A stretch of 64,000 nt of DNA from Notamacropus eugenii (GCF_028372415.1 NC_092878.1:29928903-29992902), one strand, 5' to 3'. Shown: positions 44,428-55,599, counted from the first letter of the stretch. Program-made: numbers and translations. Notes: generated by a model not told the origin, from the sequence alone.

Positions 44428-44998
44428 TTTTAAAAAAGAAGTTTTTACTGATGTCTTCTGTTTTGTACATCATCCTAGTTATCTCAAGTATCCTTCTCTT
44501 TTATTCAAGTCCTCTTTGATCTTTGTAATTTTGTTACATTCACTCAATTTTTCCATTTACGTTGTTGTGGTTACTGTGTATGTTGTTTTCTTGATTCTGT
44601 ATCAGTTCCTGTTGATCTTCCCAGGCTTCAATGTATTTATCACACTTATCATTTCTTACAGCATAATAATAGTTCGTTACTACAATTCTCCAATGAATGG
44701 TCATCTACTTTGTTTCCAATTCTTTGCTATCACAAAAAGTGCTGCTGTAAATATTTTGGTGTTTTGGGGGAGTTTTCTTCTTATTAATGGCTTCCTTAGC
44801 ATATAAATCCAATAATGGAGTCTTTGGTTCAAAGAGCATGGACACTGTAGTCACTTTACTTGCATTATTCCAAATTGCTTTCCAAAATGGTTGTATTATT
44901 TCACAGCTCCACCAACAATGTGTTAGTATACCTGTCATTACACAGCCTCTCCAGCATTGATTATTGTCATTTTTGTCATCTTTGTCAATTTAATCTAC
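44428..44998 (-). mobile_element. L1 LINE 3' region, antisense, 5'-truncated
   Basis: aaagaagtttttactgatgt, ttactgtgtatgttgttttc, ctccaatgaatggtcatcta, atcacaaaaagtgctgctgt, ttccaaaatggttgtattat and ctccaccaacaatgtgttag: the antisense L1 3' region. Ends about 250 bp upstream of SCG5 exon 3. Confidence 0.82.
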
Positions 44999-45247
44999 AT
45001 TATTAGCATTTTCTAACACTTTCGTCTAAATTATCTACAGAACAATAAATCAAGCTGTGAATAATATTTGCCAATTTGCAAAGTATACATATTCACACTG
45101 ATAATTTAACATTCATCTCTCAAAAGCCTATTTAAACTGGCTCCAGCACATCCTTGAAGAGGGAACACAGTCTTGTTGAGAAGTAAGTGTCTATTTTTCT
45201 GGGCTCCTTATCTACATCCATCTGAGGATGTTTTGTATTCCTTACAG

Positions 45248-45397
45248 GTGGTGCCCATGAAGGTCTGCAGCATTTGGGTCCTTATGGTAACATCCCTAAC
45301 ATTGTGGCTGAACTGACTGGTGACAACATCCCCAAGGACTTCAGTGAGGACCAGGGCTATCCAGATCCTCCAAATCCCTGCCCCATTGGAAAAACAG
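45248..45397 (+). CDS. SCG5: SCG5 exon 3: 7B2 core with the proline-rich PPNPCP motif
   Basis: The acceptor is ttgtattccttacag (AG 45246-45247) and the donor is ACAG|gtaatg at 45398. The exon is 150 nt, and with the split glycine codon from exon 2 it reads [19 protein letters not shown], then [19 protein letters not shown], then [12 protein letters not shown]. This matches human 7B2 almost residue for residue; visible differences are Tyr for Phe in LGPYGN and Ile for Val in PIGKT. PPNPCP is the proline-rich segment reported to be needed for proPC2 binding and chaperone activity. The frame is clean. The exon sits alone in about 1 kb without recognised repeats, between an L1 3' fragment and a type A SINE. 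Confidence 0.97.
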
Positions 45398-45619
45398 GTA
45401 ATGGGCAAGCATACTGATGTGTTCCCAGGGAGAAATAGATTTGAGATTGTAAGCAATTGAAACTTAAAAGTGCTAATGGTAAGCATTGAGAATTACTAAC
45501 AGTTCAATTCTACTGGGTAGCCCTGTGTTAGAAAGTGAAGAGGCCAAGTGAATTTAATTTGGCATACGTATATCAGTCATGAGGCCCAGATATATAAAAT
45601 TATTTTGCCAATATTTTCT

Positions 45620-45852
45620 CTCACTCTCCCTCTCCCATTGTTCAGTCATGTCAGACTCTTCTTGACTGTTCATGAGGTTTTCTTGGCAAACATACTTACG
45701 TGATTTACCATTTTGTTCTCCAATGGATTAAAGCAGAGGTTAAGTGACTTGCCCAGGGTCACACAGTTAAGAAGTATCTAAAGTTAGATTTGAAGTGGTC
45801 TTCCTGACTCCAGGACCAGTGCTCTGTCCACTGAGCTATCTAGCCGTCCCTC
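45620..45852 (-). mobile_element. Type A marsupial SINE, antisense, shortened
   Basis: ttgttcagtcatgtcagact, gttcatgaggttttcttggc, gtgacttgcccagggtcaca, gctctgtccactgagctatc. The middle block is internally deleted compared with other type A copies. Confidence 0.8.
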
Positions 45853-46114
45853 TTTTAGCTGCCCTCAATTATCTCCCCATTCTCCTTAACTTAAAAAGAA
45901 ATCTTCATCACCCCCTCCCTCCAAATTCTTCCAAAATATCTTTCCCTTTTCCCACATAAGACACAGACAACTCAAGATTATCTACTCTCAGGATTATCCA
46001 CACCCATTCATTTCTCCTACTTTCCCCCCTCCCCCCGCAACTACCAGCCTTAGCATCCAGTTAGCCCCTCCCTTTGCAGGAGGTGGGGGCTGTGGGAGGA
46101 GCAAAATGCCAACA

Positions 46115-46238
46115 ATTTAAGATCTATTAGACTGTAAATTTTTGGGGACAGGAATTGTCTTTTGCCTCTTTTTGTACCCCAGCCCTTGGCACAATGCCTG
46201 ACACATGGTAAGTGCTTAATACATGTTTATTGATTGAT
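46115..46238 (+). mobile_element. L2 LINE 3' end
   Basis: ttagactgtaaatttttggg, caggaattgtcttttgcctc, ttggcacaatgcctgacaca, gtgcttaatacatgtttatt with a tgattgattgatc tail. A canonical L2 3' end. Confidence 0.85.
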
Positions 46239-46244
46239 TGATCT

Positions 46245-46505
46245 ATGTAGAGCTGGAAGGGACCTCAGGGCCCATGTAATTGACTTCATTTTCTAGATGA
46301 GGACATTGAAACAGTGAAAGTGACTTGCTCAAATTCGTACATGTGGCACCACAGAGATACAAAATGGTTTCAATTCCATCATCTCACTGAATATTTATTA
46401 TTATTGCTATCCTAATGTAATAGATAGGAGACGAGGCTCATCTAAGATCATATAGTAAATAGAAGAGTAGGACTGTAGACTCTGGTATTCTTCCTACTGG
46501 TCCTC
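46245..46505 (-). mobile_element. L3/MIR-like fragments, antisense
   Basis: agagctggaagggacctcag, tagatgaggacattgaaaca, then a second piece at 46375-46500 (tgaatatttattattattgc, aagatcatatagtaaataga). Confidence 0.6.
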
Positions 46506-46554
46506 TTTGAGAACAAAGGACAAACAAGACTTTTTCTGTTACACCACAGCACTT

Positions 46555-46745
46555 CTCTGAATTTAGTGTGGTATAGTGGAAAGAGACATAGCTTTGGAGT
46601 CAGAGGACCTAGGTTCAAATTCAGCCTTATACATCCTTGGGTAAAGCCACTTCAATTCTGTGGACTGTGGTTTTCTCCTCTATAAAATGAGGGGGTTGGA
46701 TGAGATGGCTTCTGATGCTCCTCCAGTTTATAGATCTGTGATTTT
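46555..46745 (+). mobile_element. MIR-like SINE
   Basis: gtggtatagtggaaagagac, gtcagaggacctaggttcaa, gtttt-type cctctataaaatgagggggt then tgagatggcttctgatgctc. Confidence 0.75.
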
Positions 46746-48075
46746 ATTTGCCCAATATAGATTAAGCAAAAAATCCAACTGTCAGTTCGAATACATTTTA
46801 ACAGTTCTGATAAAAAAATCAGAAATGGAAGCCTGCTAAAATATTTTGAAATATTTCAGTTTAACTCCTTCCTTTCCCTCCCTGCTTTCTCCCCTCAGGT
46901 CTTCATACACTGTTTCTATGGATAATAGTGAGAGGCCTAGCATACTAGTATTTCCTATTAAAGTTGTCCTGGACCATGTTCCTCATAACTGTCATTCTTC
47001 TTAAGACATGGTAATTTCTTAATTACCAGAATAGGCTTGCATCCTGATAGACCAATGATAGGATTGGTAGCCCTGGCCTGAGGACCCCTCTGCCCCTACT
47101 TTCAGGCTCTGTTTAAAGGGAGACCTTTGTTTTTAAGCTATCACTCAGTGACTAAGGATAGAATTCCCCATTTCCTTTTCTCTGCTTTTTAACGTAACAT
47201 GCAAAGAGCTACCACCTGCTATTTCTAACTCAATTTAGGATAAAATGTTTTGTCTACATATGGACCGAGTTGGAACCCAGTTTAATCTGGTTACCTGCTA
47301 GGGTTCATCACTTTCAGGGACAAATCTGTACTTTCAATAACTCATGGATTGTGTGAAAAGGAATCCAGAGTTGGGCAGGGAGGCTGAGCGTTAGGTTCTA
47401 ATAGGGTATCAACATGCCTGAATACAGCTAACCTTGTTTCTTGGTGGTGCAAATTCCTCATTATTGAAATAATTGATTTCACTGATGTTTGGTGTTATTT
47501 CAAGCATGACAGAGAGATCAGGAAAAAGTCTCAGGGATTCCATAGGGGATGTTGAGGAGTAGACTTTGGACTTTGCTGCCTCATGAAAATCCCTTCTGGG
47601 CTAGAGCTACTAGAGAAGGTACTGAGATGGTGCAGCAATCATATGTCCTGGAAAATCTAGGAAGGAAAGAAAGTGTACTTTTAACAAGACTTTACAAAAG
47701 GAATATCTTCTATCAGACCATGTGTCTTGGGTTTTTGTTGTTGTTGTTGTTAAAAAACATGGTCACTGTAACTAACGAGAATCTAAGTGATTGCGTGTGG
47801 CAAAGCAATGTGGGTCTGCCGGCGCAGTGAAAAATTAGATTTGAAAATAGGATTGCAGGAAAACCTGAATCACTGCATGGCTCAGATCATTTCAGCCACA
47901 TATTATTTGCTTGTATAATTTTAGATTCAGGGAGAGGAAAGACCTGTACCAAGTTTAAGGAACAACATTCCCCAGGGGCAGCTGGCTGGATTGATTAGAC
48001 ACAGCAGAGGGCCTTATTCAGGTATTTAGAAGGAGTGAGTTCAGAGTGAAACATTTTGGGTTTGAATCCTCCCCA
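46746..48075. other. Largely unique intron sequence
   Basis: No exon or confident repeat. A (TTG)n run at 47736-47750 is the only simple repeat of note. Confidence 0.4.
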
Positions 48076-48079
48076 TCCC

Positions 48080-48615
48080 TTCCATGTCTCCAAATTCTAC
48101 CCATCTTTCAAGGCTCGGCTCAAGTTTTACATGCTTCACAAAGTATCAAATCCTCAGTCTGGCATTTAGACTCACTTTAGTCTGGCTCTCAACTACCTTT
48201 CTAGGCTTATTTCATAATATTCCCCCTCAAATACTCTCCTTTCTGGGCAAATTGGCCTGGTGTATGACATTCTGGCTTTCACCTCTGTACCTCTGCTCTG
48301 GTGGTCTGCCATGTCTGGAATGTTCTCCCTCCCTTCCTCTGCTTTGTAGGATCCCTAGCTTGCTACAAAGCACAACTTAAGGGCCACTTTTTACGTGAGG
48401 ACTTTCTTGACCGTCACTGCAGTTGTTAGAACTCTCTGCATCTTGAAATTGCTTTGTATTTCCTTTCCTTTTCCTTGTCCTCCTTCTGTCCTTCCCCCAA
48501 TGGAATATAAGTTCCTTGAATAAAGGAAATGTTTAGTTTTTTTCTTGGCATCCCTAATACCTAGTAGAGTGGTCTGCACATAGAAGGCATTTAACAAATG
48601 TTTCTTGAACTAAAT
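48080..48615 (+). mobile_element. L2 LINE 3' region, about 530 bp
   Basis: tacccatctttcaaggctcg, gctcaagttttacatgcttc, atgtctggaatgttctccct, gcacaacttaagggccactt, ataagttccttgaataaagg, catagaaggcatttaacaaa and a tgtttcttgaact end. The L2 order is intact; frame broken. Confidence 0.85.
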
Positions 48616-48969
48616 TTATAGTACATAGATCTCTTTTTCTGAATTTCTCAGTTTCTTATTCCTTGTATTCTCATTTCGGACTTAATCATATACTTCTTTA
48701 TGTTATTTTTTCGTGATAAATGAGTTGAATTCTACATGTATCATTGAAAGGTTACTATGTGTAAGGCCTTGCTAGAAGAGGGTTATGTGACACATTCACT
48801 TTTGATCTGTGAACGGAAGAGGGGAACACAAGTACTGAAGTCATAGTAATTCAAATAAGTCAAGTCAGCAAGTATTTATGTTCCGGTCATGTGGAAAAAA
48901 AAATGACTAAGACACAACTCCGGTTCTCAAGAAACAGTTCTGATGGACATTCTCAAAAAAAATTAGGAA

Positions 48970-49090
48970 AACAATACAAAGTGTTATCAACAGAATGTAA
49001 GCTTTATGTTCCCTGTTAGTCTTTGCATATGTAGCACATTGCCTGGTCTAAAGTTGGTACATAATAAACGTTTATTCATTGTTTGATATC
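48970..49090 (+). mobile_element. L2 LINE 3' end
   Basis: cagaatgtaagctttatgtt, gtctttgcatatgtagcaca, ttgcctggtctaaagttggt, acataataaacgtttattca. Confidence 0.75.
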
Positions 49091-50190
49091 ATTCGGTGCT
49101 AGACTGTATGGTATAGACCATAAATATGGATGTCCGAGAAGGAAGAGGTCAGTATGGGCTATGGTATAAGCCCCAAGTCTCAGCTTTTAGACCTCCATGC
49201 ATCCAATATACTATTCTGGAAATTTAGTCTTTAATTTAAGGAAAATTTATCCTTTAATTCTCTCAATTTGCTTTCTGCGTCATTGTGGAAATGTAGGGAA
49301 ATCCTCATCTATGTTGTTTCCTGGCCACAGAGATAATATATTAAATTCTGTGGTTGGTATCTCAATTATCTGACTCCTACTCCTACGTTCTCATGACCCC
49401 AGTGGGCTCCCACCCTTCAGCATCACCCAGGAAATCACTTCCAGTAAAGAATTAGAATCCACTCCACAAAGTTATCATCCAAAAAATGTGTCTGAGCACC
49501 TATTTTTACTATAATCTTCTCCATTCCTACCAGCGTGACATACTGATGGTTGCAGATGTAGGGGTTAGATAACGTTCCCAGTCAGGAGATCTGAACACTG
49601 AGCAGACGCAGTAGAGCTGCATTAGAGATCTTTTGGTATGCTAATGACTTCCACATTAGGTTCATACTGTGGAGAGGCCTTGTGTGCGTTTCAGACTGCC
49701 TTCTGGAAAGACTTGGAAATACTCCAAGAAACGAGACACAGGACATACCTGGCTGATTGTAAATAGGCGCGCATTTTCAGCACTTATTTGATGTCTCATC
49801 AGTCTTTTGAAAACTGGTCTTCACTCCTCCCCTCAGCTTCCCATGCAACCCAGACTCCTTATGTTCTTTTCTGGTTGTCTAAGGCACATAAAAGATAGGC
49901 AGAATGAATCATCTCCAGAGAATCGTAAGATCCAGAGGGGCTTTGGAGAGTGCTGAGGCTAAGGAAACTTTGTCCTCCTCTTAGCAAGGAGGGGATGGAG
50001 TATAGATGTGAAATGAGGAATATATAACATGGAAAATATGTTAATTTATTTGACTGGACGTATTTGTTACAAGGGAGAGTTCCATGGAGGGAAGTCCTTG
50101 AGGGGTGATAGTGATGTTTTAAAAAGGCATCAATAAAACATTTACAAAAAGGAAAAACGATTTTGAAGACACTGTTTCTGAATGATAGTG
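49091..50190. other. Unique intron sequence, nothing recognised
   Basis: About 1.1 kb with ordinary composition and no open frame worth calling. Confidence 0.4.
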
Positions 50191-50420
50191 TGGTCTAGTT
50201 AGAGAGTTGACCTTTGATTTAGTAAGACCTGAGTTCAAGTCTTGCCTTAGACCCCAGATTAGTAAACAGATATACCATACCCACTGAATATAGAATGGGT
50301 GTGTGTTAGACTAATGTCTGCCCAAGCCTGTTGCTTAACCACTGAGTGCCTCAGGCAGCTCCCACAGAGGATGTCATTCTACATCCTTGGAAGGAATGTC
50401 CAGGTTAGGCACTGCCCTAC
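50190..50420 (+). mobile_element. SINE fragment (type C-like), diverged
   Basis: gtgtggtctagttagagagt, taagacctgagttcaagtct, then an unclear 3' part with gaaggaatgtccaggttagg. Confidence 0.5.
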
Positions 50421-50508
50421 CAAGATGAAACCACAGATCTGAACCGAAAATTCAAACAAGAAAATCAGAGCCTATAGCACCAGTCATGCTGGAACAGCCA
50501 TTAGCCCA

Positions 50509-50513
50509 ACACA

Positions 50514-50556
<43 letters not shown>

Positions 50557-50624
50557 ACTCACACTCACACATACACACACCCCTCTGTTCAGTGACTATG
50601 GTGTGTGTGTGTGTATGTGTGTGT
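50509..50624. repeat. (CA)n and (TG)n tracts forming a long inverted repeat
   Basis: A 70-bp CA tract (to 50580) is followed after 20 bp by a 24-bp TG tract. cacacatacacacac and gtgtgtgtatgtgtg are exact reverse complements, including the odd TA step, so the pair can form a hairpin or cruciform. Confidence 0.9.
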
Positions 50625-51004
50625 CCATGTTGTTTATTAATGCAGGAGCACATTAAAAATATGCGAACTGTACTGATTATACAAAATACACAGCATTTCC
50701 TCCTCCCCCTCCTCCGAAGGAATGCGTATCTCATATTAGAACTATAATTAGCCCAAACTTCGCCTGAGACAAATTTAGTTTGTGGGTGGGTGAGTGAAGT
50801 GAGGTCAGGAGAGGATTGTGGATGTGGTTATGTCCTGGGCCTCCAGAGATCTAGGAGGTAAATCAAGCTACTGAGGGTCATCAGCAGGGGAGGGAGGAAT
50901 CACACTTTATCTCCTATCAGTGCCCTGGGACAGAGTCTCATTTGGCCTCATGCTGAATACAATTGTGCCCAATATATAGGAATTAACTAAGGTTTATTAA
51001 GTAC

Positions 51005-51250
51005 TTACTGTAAGATATTTATTATATAACATTATTTATCAAATAATTTAGTGTATTTACATAAAATATATTTTATATGTAAAATAAATTGATGTCGCAC
51101 TTTTCTCTAAGGAGCAAAACTGCATTTATTTTAAAATACTATATAGAATATTATATTATAAATATATACATTATTAAACAAATTAACATTGTGTTTAAAA
51201 TACAATTATTCTATTTTATGTTACATAAAAAATAATATGATAATATTGAA
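51005..51250. repeat. AT-rich low-complexity stretch
   Basis: About 245 bp with over 80% A+T (ttatatgtaaaataaattga type). A near repeat of 'tctctaaggagca' occurs at 51105 and 51256 on either side. Confidence 0.7.
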
Positions 51251-51329
51251 CCTTTCTCTAAGGAGCACGAGGTATTTCCAAAAATCTAGGCACAAACTTC
51301 ACCGTATCCCTCTGAAGTAACTAGAGGGA

Positions 51330-51420
51330 AGTAGCCATCATCATTTTCAGTTTCCAGATGGAGAAGAGGCCCAGAGAGGGAAAGTGATTTGCCTGAGGTC
51401 ACAAAGTGAGTCAAAAGGAA
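51330..51420 (-). mobile_element. MIR-like fragment, antisense
   Basis: ttcagtttccagatggagaa, ggcccagagagggaaagtga, tttgcctgaggtcacaaagt. Ends about 140 bp before SCG5 exon 4. Confidence 0.65.
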
Positions 51421-51553
51421 GCAGGAATAGATACATGGGATGCAGATGGGAATGTGATTCTGACCTTCAGTGGCCTGCCTTGTTCCTATTTACCTTTACC
51501 CATGGGGGCATGCATAAGTTGCTTGGCTTTTCTCAAAGACTTCTGGCTGTTTG

Positions 51554-51559
51554 CAGTAG
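51554..51559 (+). other. SCG5: NAGNAG tandem splice acceptor of SCG5 exon 4
   Basis: The six bases cagtag give two usable AG acceptors three bases apart. In human SCG5 the same junction yields forms with or without one alanine (KTADDG or KTDDG). Here the upstream site would give KTVDDG and the downstream one KTDDG. The polypyrimidine tract before it is short. Confidence 0.8.
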
Positions 51560-51669
51560 ATGATGGATGTCTGGAAAACTCCCCTGACACTGCAGAGTTC
51601 AGCCGAGAGTTCCAGCTGCATCAACACCTTTTTGATCCTGAACACGACTATCCTGGCTTGGGCAAATGG
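51557..51669 (+). CDS. SCG5: SCG5 exon 4: acidic central region, with tandem NAG acceptors
   Basis: After the pyrimidine-rich end ctggctgtttgcag, the exon reads (V)[18 protein letters not shown], then [19 protein letters not shown], and stops at a perfect donor, TGG|gtgagt at 51670. It differs from human by Ser for Thr in ENSPD. Two acceptors lie three bases apart (cag then tag). Using the first starts the exon at 51557 and adds one residue, Val; using the second starts it at 51560 and adds none. Both keep frame with exon 3 (phase 1). A MIR-like fragment ends about 140 bp upstream and a SINE begins about 20 bp after the donor. The exon itself is free of repeats. Confidence 0.97.
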
Positions 51670-51689
51670 GTGAGTTCAACTTTAATTAC

Positions 51690-51962
51690 TACCAATCATA
51701 GTTACTACTTATATAATGTTTTAAAATTTGCAGAGTACTTTCTGTACATCATCTCAGCTGAGCCTCAGAGCAAACCTGTGGAGTAGGTACTACAGTTAAT
51801 ATTATTCCCATTTGACAGTTGAGGAAACTAAGGTTCAGAGAGGTGAAATGATTGCCTACGGTTGTACTGCTAGTAGATATCAGAGGTAAGATTTGAAAGC
51901 AGGTCTTCCGGACTCCAAGTCCAGCACTCTCTTTACTGTCCTATCCTGGGTCTATATTTTCC
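51690..51962 (-). mobile_element. Marsupial SINE with 3' extension, antisense, next to exon 4
   Basis: ctacttatataatgttttaa, tttgcagagtactttctgta, ttgacagttgaggaaactaa, ggtcttccggactccaagtc. Begins about 20 bp downstream of the exon 4 donor. Confidence 0.8.
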
Positions 51963-52329
51963 AGACTCATTTATTGAAGGTGCTAAAGTAGAGCTAAATT
52001 AGAGAGGAAATTTGGGAGGGGAAGACTGTTTAGGAACAGATTTATTAAAAGCCTAGGACAGGGAAGGGCCTTGAACAATTCCTCGATGATGTCATCCTTC
52101 CTGGCAGCTTCTTGACAATTGTATAGAATTAGTAGGTAAGGGTTTAAAGTAATGTAGATGAATATTTTGTTGACTAAGCATGGATAAACATGTTACTCTC
52201 TGGAATCTGGTTCTGGGTTATTTGTGTCATTTACCATGGTGTAATACATAGAAAATAGGAAATAAGGTTTTTTAAGTATGGATATATTCTTAAAATTAAG
52301 TTAAATCAATAAGTATTAAGTCCATACTG

Positions 52330-52805
52330 TGTTTTTTTAAACTTTTTTCTTCGCACAGAAGAATTATAGTTAATAGAAGAAACTATGAGAAAAAACAAAG
52401 CAAAAGAGAAAAGGGTTTGCTTCACCCTGAAGTCCAGCTCCATCGTTCCTTCTCTGGATGTGGATGGAATTTTCCATCAAGAGTCCTTTGGAGACGTTTT
52501 AGGTCGTTGTGTTGCTGAGAAGGGCTAAGTCTATCAGAAACAGTCCTTGCACACTGTGGCTGTTACTGTGTATAATGTTCTCCTGGTTCTGCTCACTTCA
52601 CTCAGCATCAGTTCATGTAAATCTTTCCAAGTTTTTCTGAGGTCCCCCTGTTCATCATTTCTTATAGCACAGTAGTATTCCATTGCATTCATATACCACA
52701 ATTTGTTCAGCCATTCCCCAATTGATGGGCATTCCCTCGATTTCCAGTTCTTGGCCACCACAAAAAGAGCTGCTATAAATATTTTTGTACATGTGGGCAT
52801 AATGT
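52330..52805 (-). mobile_element. L1 LINE 3' region, antisense, 5'-truncated
   Basis: gtttttttaaacttttttct, tgttctcctggttctgctca, ttcactcagcatcagttcat, agcacagtagtattccattg, ttgatgggcattccctcgat, aaaagagctgctataaatat. Better preserved than the copy at 44428. Confidence 0.85.
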
Positions 52806-53189
52806 GTTTTTGAAACAGACATTTTGTTATATAACTTTCATCTAATATGGATGGCTTCCTTTTGAGGGAGTGAGTTTCTTGTCACTGCAGGTGTTAGAGG
52901 ATTTTTTCCTGGAGTTTGTTCCCACATCACTGGGTCTGGAGGGCAGGGATCCAGCTCTCAGACTCTAGTCTGGATGTATTCCCATCCAGAAGCTTGTTGT
53001 CATGTGTGGAGACACAGCTTACTCTGCCCTATGACACTTGAACCATTGGGAAAAAAACTGACAGTGTCTTAGCCCTCCATTACTAGGAGGTGGGAAGACT
53101 GCTCCTGATACCAGAATTGTTGGTTCAGCATCTGCTCCTCCCTATCTCAGTACTCAGGAGGATCAACAGGCATTATGCGAGATATATAA

Positions 53190-53190
<1 letters not shown>

Positions 53191-53257
<67 letters not shown>
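53191..53257 (+). repeat. (CTAT)n tetranucleotide microsatellite, about 16 units
   Basis: Uninterrupted tctatctatctatctatcta array; likely polymorphic. Confidence 0.97.
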
Positions 53258-53284
53258 CCCTTCTACCTTTACCTCCTCCTCCAT

Positions 53285-54095
53285 GGTATTATCATAGAAT
53301 CTCAGAGTTGGAAGGGATCTCGGAAATCATCTAGTACAAGCCACAGCTGAAGGTAAATTCCTGGTACAACATACCCAAGAAGTGGTCTCACAGCTCTTGC
53401 CTGAAAACCACTAATAATGGAAAACTCATTACTTCCTTAGGCAGTCCATTCCACTTTTTGATGGTGCTAACTAACAAGCTTCTTCCCCCGATACATGAAG
53501 GCCAAATTTGTCTCCTTGCAATTTGTACTCATTGCTTATAGTTCTATCCCCCTTCAGGGCGGGGAGAGGTTTAGCAAAACAAGCAATTATAATAAATAGC
53601 TAACACTTCTATAGCACGTTAAGGGTAATGAACATCTGAGGAATGAAGGATTGGAATTCATCCTTCCCAATTCCAAGTCCAGTGTTCTCTCCACTGTGGC
53701 ACTTAGTGGTCTAATCCTTCTTCCACATGACAACTCTTTGGATACTTGAAGTCAATGATCATATTTATCTTCCATTTTCTCTTCCCCAGGTTAAACATCC
53801 CTAGTTCTTCCAACCAATCTTCATGTGACATGAGCTCAAGACTCTTCACCATCCTGGTTATCTTCCTGTGGATATTTTCCCACATATCAAAGTGCTTCCT
53901 AAAATATGACTCCCAGAAGGGAACACAATACTCCAGATGTGGCCAGACAGAGTGGAATATAGTAATATTACTTCCCTCATCCTTGTCATTATTCTTCTCT
54001 TAATGCAGGCTAGGATTGCCTTAGCTTTCTTGCCTGCTATATCTCATTTTTGACTCATTGAACTTTTGGTCCATTAAACTACCTAGATCATTTGC
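53285..54095 (-). mobile_element. CR1/L3-family LINE 3' region, split by a SINE
   Basis: Plus-strand start atcatagaatctcagagttg is the complement of the classic CR1/L3 end. It continues with tggaagggatctcggaaatc, aggcagtccattccactttt, atgacaactctttggatact, aggttaaacatccctagttc, ttcaccatcctggttatctt, aacacaatactccagatgtg and tcttaatgcaggctaggatt. Better preserved than the copy at 4826-6355. Confidence 0.88.
53576..53706 (-). mobile_element. SINE fragment inside the CR1/L3 LINE
   Basis: Between ggggagaggttta and gtctaatccttcttccacat the LINE is interrupted by aataaatagctaacacttct, tatagcacgttaagggtaat and ccaagtccagtgttctctcc, an internally deleted antisense SINE. Confidence 0.65.
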
Positions 54096-54159
54096 AGATG
54101 ACACTCTCCTCTATCTTTATATTTACCTATATTATATTTAATGTTATTACATTTGCCAT

Positions 54160-54888
54160 TCTCTCTATTAGAGACTAGGTGGACCCTATCTGCCATCATT
54201 GTAGGACTCTGGAGAGTGATTGCATCTACTCCTCTTGGTTGCTTCAATTATCAGCCTTATGCTGATGGTTTCTTAATGAAATTTATGTATCTAACCCTAA
54301 TGCCTAAATTCCACTCTGACCCTGATAGCTGCCTGCTTGATGTCACCTAGCTTTCCTAATGGCATCTCAAACTCGGGATTTCCAAAACAGAATTGATCAT
54401 TTTGATCCTTGTTCTTGACCTGTTTCCAAACTTCTCTGTTTCTGTTGAGGACATTGTCATTCCCCAAGTCACCCAGGTGTCATCTTAGACTTATTCTTGT
54501 CTTTCACCAATCTTATCAGTCACCAAACTTGTCAATATTCCCTCTACATCATCTCTCATATCCTTCTCCTTCTCTTTACTCAAATAGCCACTACCTTAGT
54601 TCAGACCCTTAGCATCTCTTAGCTGGACTATTATATTAGCATCCTAACTGGTCCTAACATTGATTTCATCCTCACCTCTCTTCAATTCATTCTTCACACA
54701 GCGGGAAAAACAATTTTCTGCAGACACAGGTACACCTTTCCCTCAACGCCAATTCTGCTCCAAAATCCTTGGTGACACTGCATTGACTATAAGATGAATT
54801 ATAAACTCCTCATCCTAGCATTTAAAGCCCTTTAAAATCTTGAGTCAACCTACCTTTCCTGAATTATTTCATATCACCTACTTTTGTT
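54160..54888 (+). mobile_element. L2 LINE reverse-transcriptase 3' region
   Basis: tttcctaatggcatctcaaa, aggtgtcatcttagacttat, tctttcaccaatcttatcag, agctggactattatattagc, atcctaactggtcctaacat, gaattataaactcctcatcc and taaagccctttaaaatcttg. Long and in L2 order; the frame is decayed. Confidence 0.8.
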
Positions 54889-54892
54889 ACAA

Positions 54893-55150
54893 CTTAGGCA
54901 GCTAGATGGTGCAGTGGATAAAGTGCTAGAGCTGGAGTATGGAAGACCTGAATTCAAATGTGATCTTGCACATTTATTAGCTATGTGACTCTGAACAAGC
55001 CACTTAACTTCTGCCAGCCTCAGTTTCCTCAGCTGTAAAATGGATTTAACAATAGCACCTACCTCCCAGGATTCTTGTAAGCTCAAATGAGCTGTTTATA
55101 AAGTACCTAGCACAGTGCCTGGCACATATTAGATGTTTAATAAATGCATT
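54893..55150 (+). mobile_element. Marsupial SINE with extended 3' part, full length
   Basis: aggcagctagatggtgcagt, gtatggaagacctgaattca, ttagctatgtgactctgaac, cctcagtttcctcagctgta, gtacctagcacagtgcctgg, ttagatgtttaataaatgca. Terminates the L2 above it. Confidence 0.88.
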
Positions 55151-55189
55151 TTTCATTCTCTCCTTCCTTAATTGTCCTACTGTTCCCCT

Positions 55190-55425
55190 CAGTCAGCATT
55201 CCATGAGGACTTGTGTTCAAAACTGAACTCTGCTACTTACTACCTGTGTGACTTTGGGTGAGTCATTTAACTTTGAACTTCAATTTCCTCATCTGTAAAA
55301 GGAGGGAGTTGGACTAAATGGCCTCTTAAATTCTCTTCTAGCTCTAAATCCATGGATTTTATGGTCCAATGCCTTGTGATTCCCAAGTCCAGAGCTCTTT
55401 CTACTATACTACAATGCTTCTTTAG
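55190..55425 (+). mobile_element. MIR-like SINE
   Basis: gaggacttgtgttcaaaact, ctacctgtgtgactttgggt, caatttcctcatctgtaaaa, agttggactaaatggcctct. Followed by decayed sequence. Confidence 0.75.
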
Positions 55426-55599
55426 CTTGGATGTGAGCTGTGTCTTGAGTATAGGTAGGATTTGGAAAAAAGTGGTAGGAGAGAATTCAGAAAGGAAAGA
55501 GTATAATCAGGGTAATTAGCTTAATTAAAATGGAGCATTTATATTTGGGAGAGGTGGGAAATAAATTTGGATTGGTAGGTCGGGATTAAATTATGGAAG

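Noticed and set aside
45208-45486. 92-codon minus frame across SCG5 exon 3
   Set aside because: Antisense shadow of exon 3, which encodes the 7B2 core on the plus strand.
51406-51786. 126-codon plus frame containing exon 4
   Set aside because: Only 51557-51669 is exon. The rest is intron and SINE sequence that happens to stay open; splice sites define the coding part.
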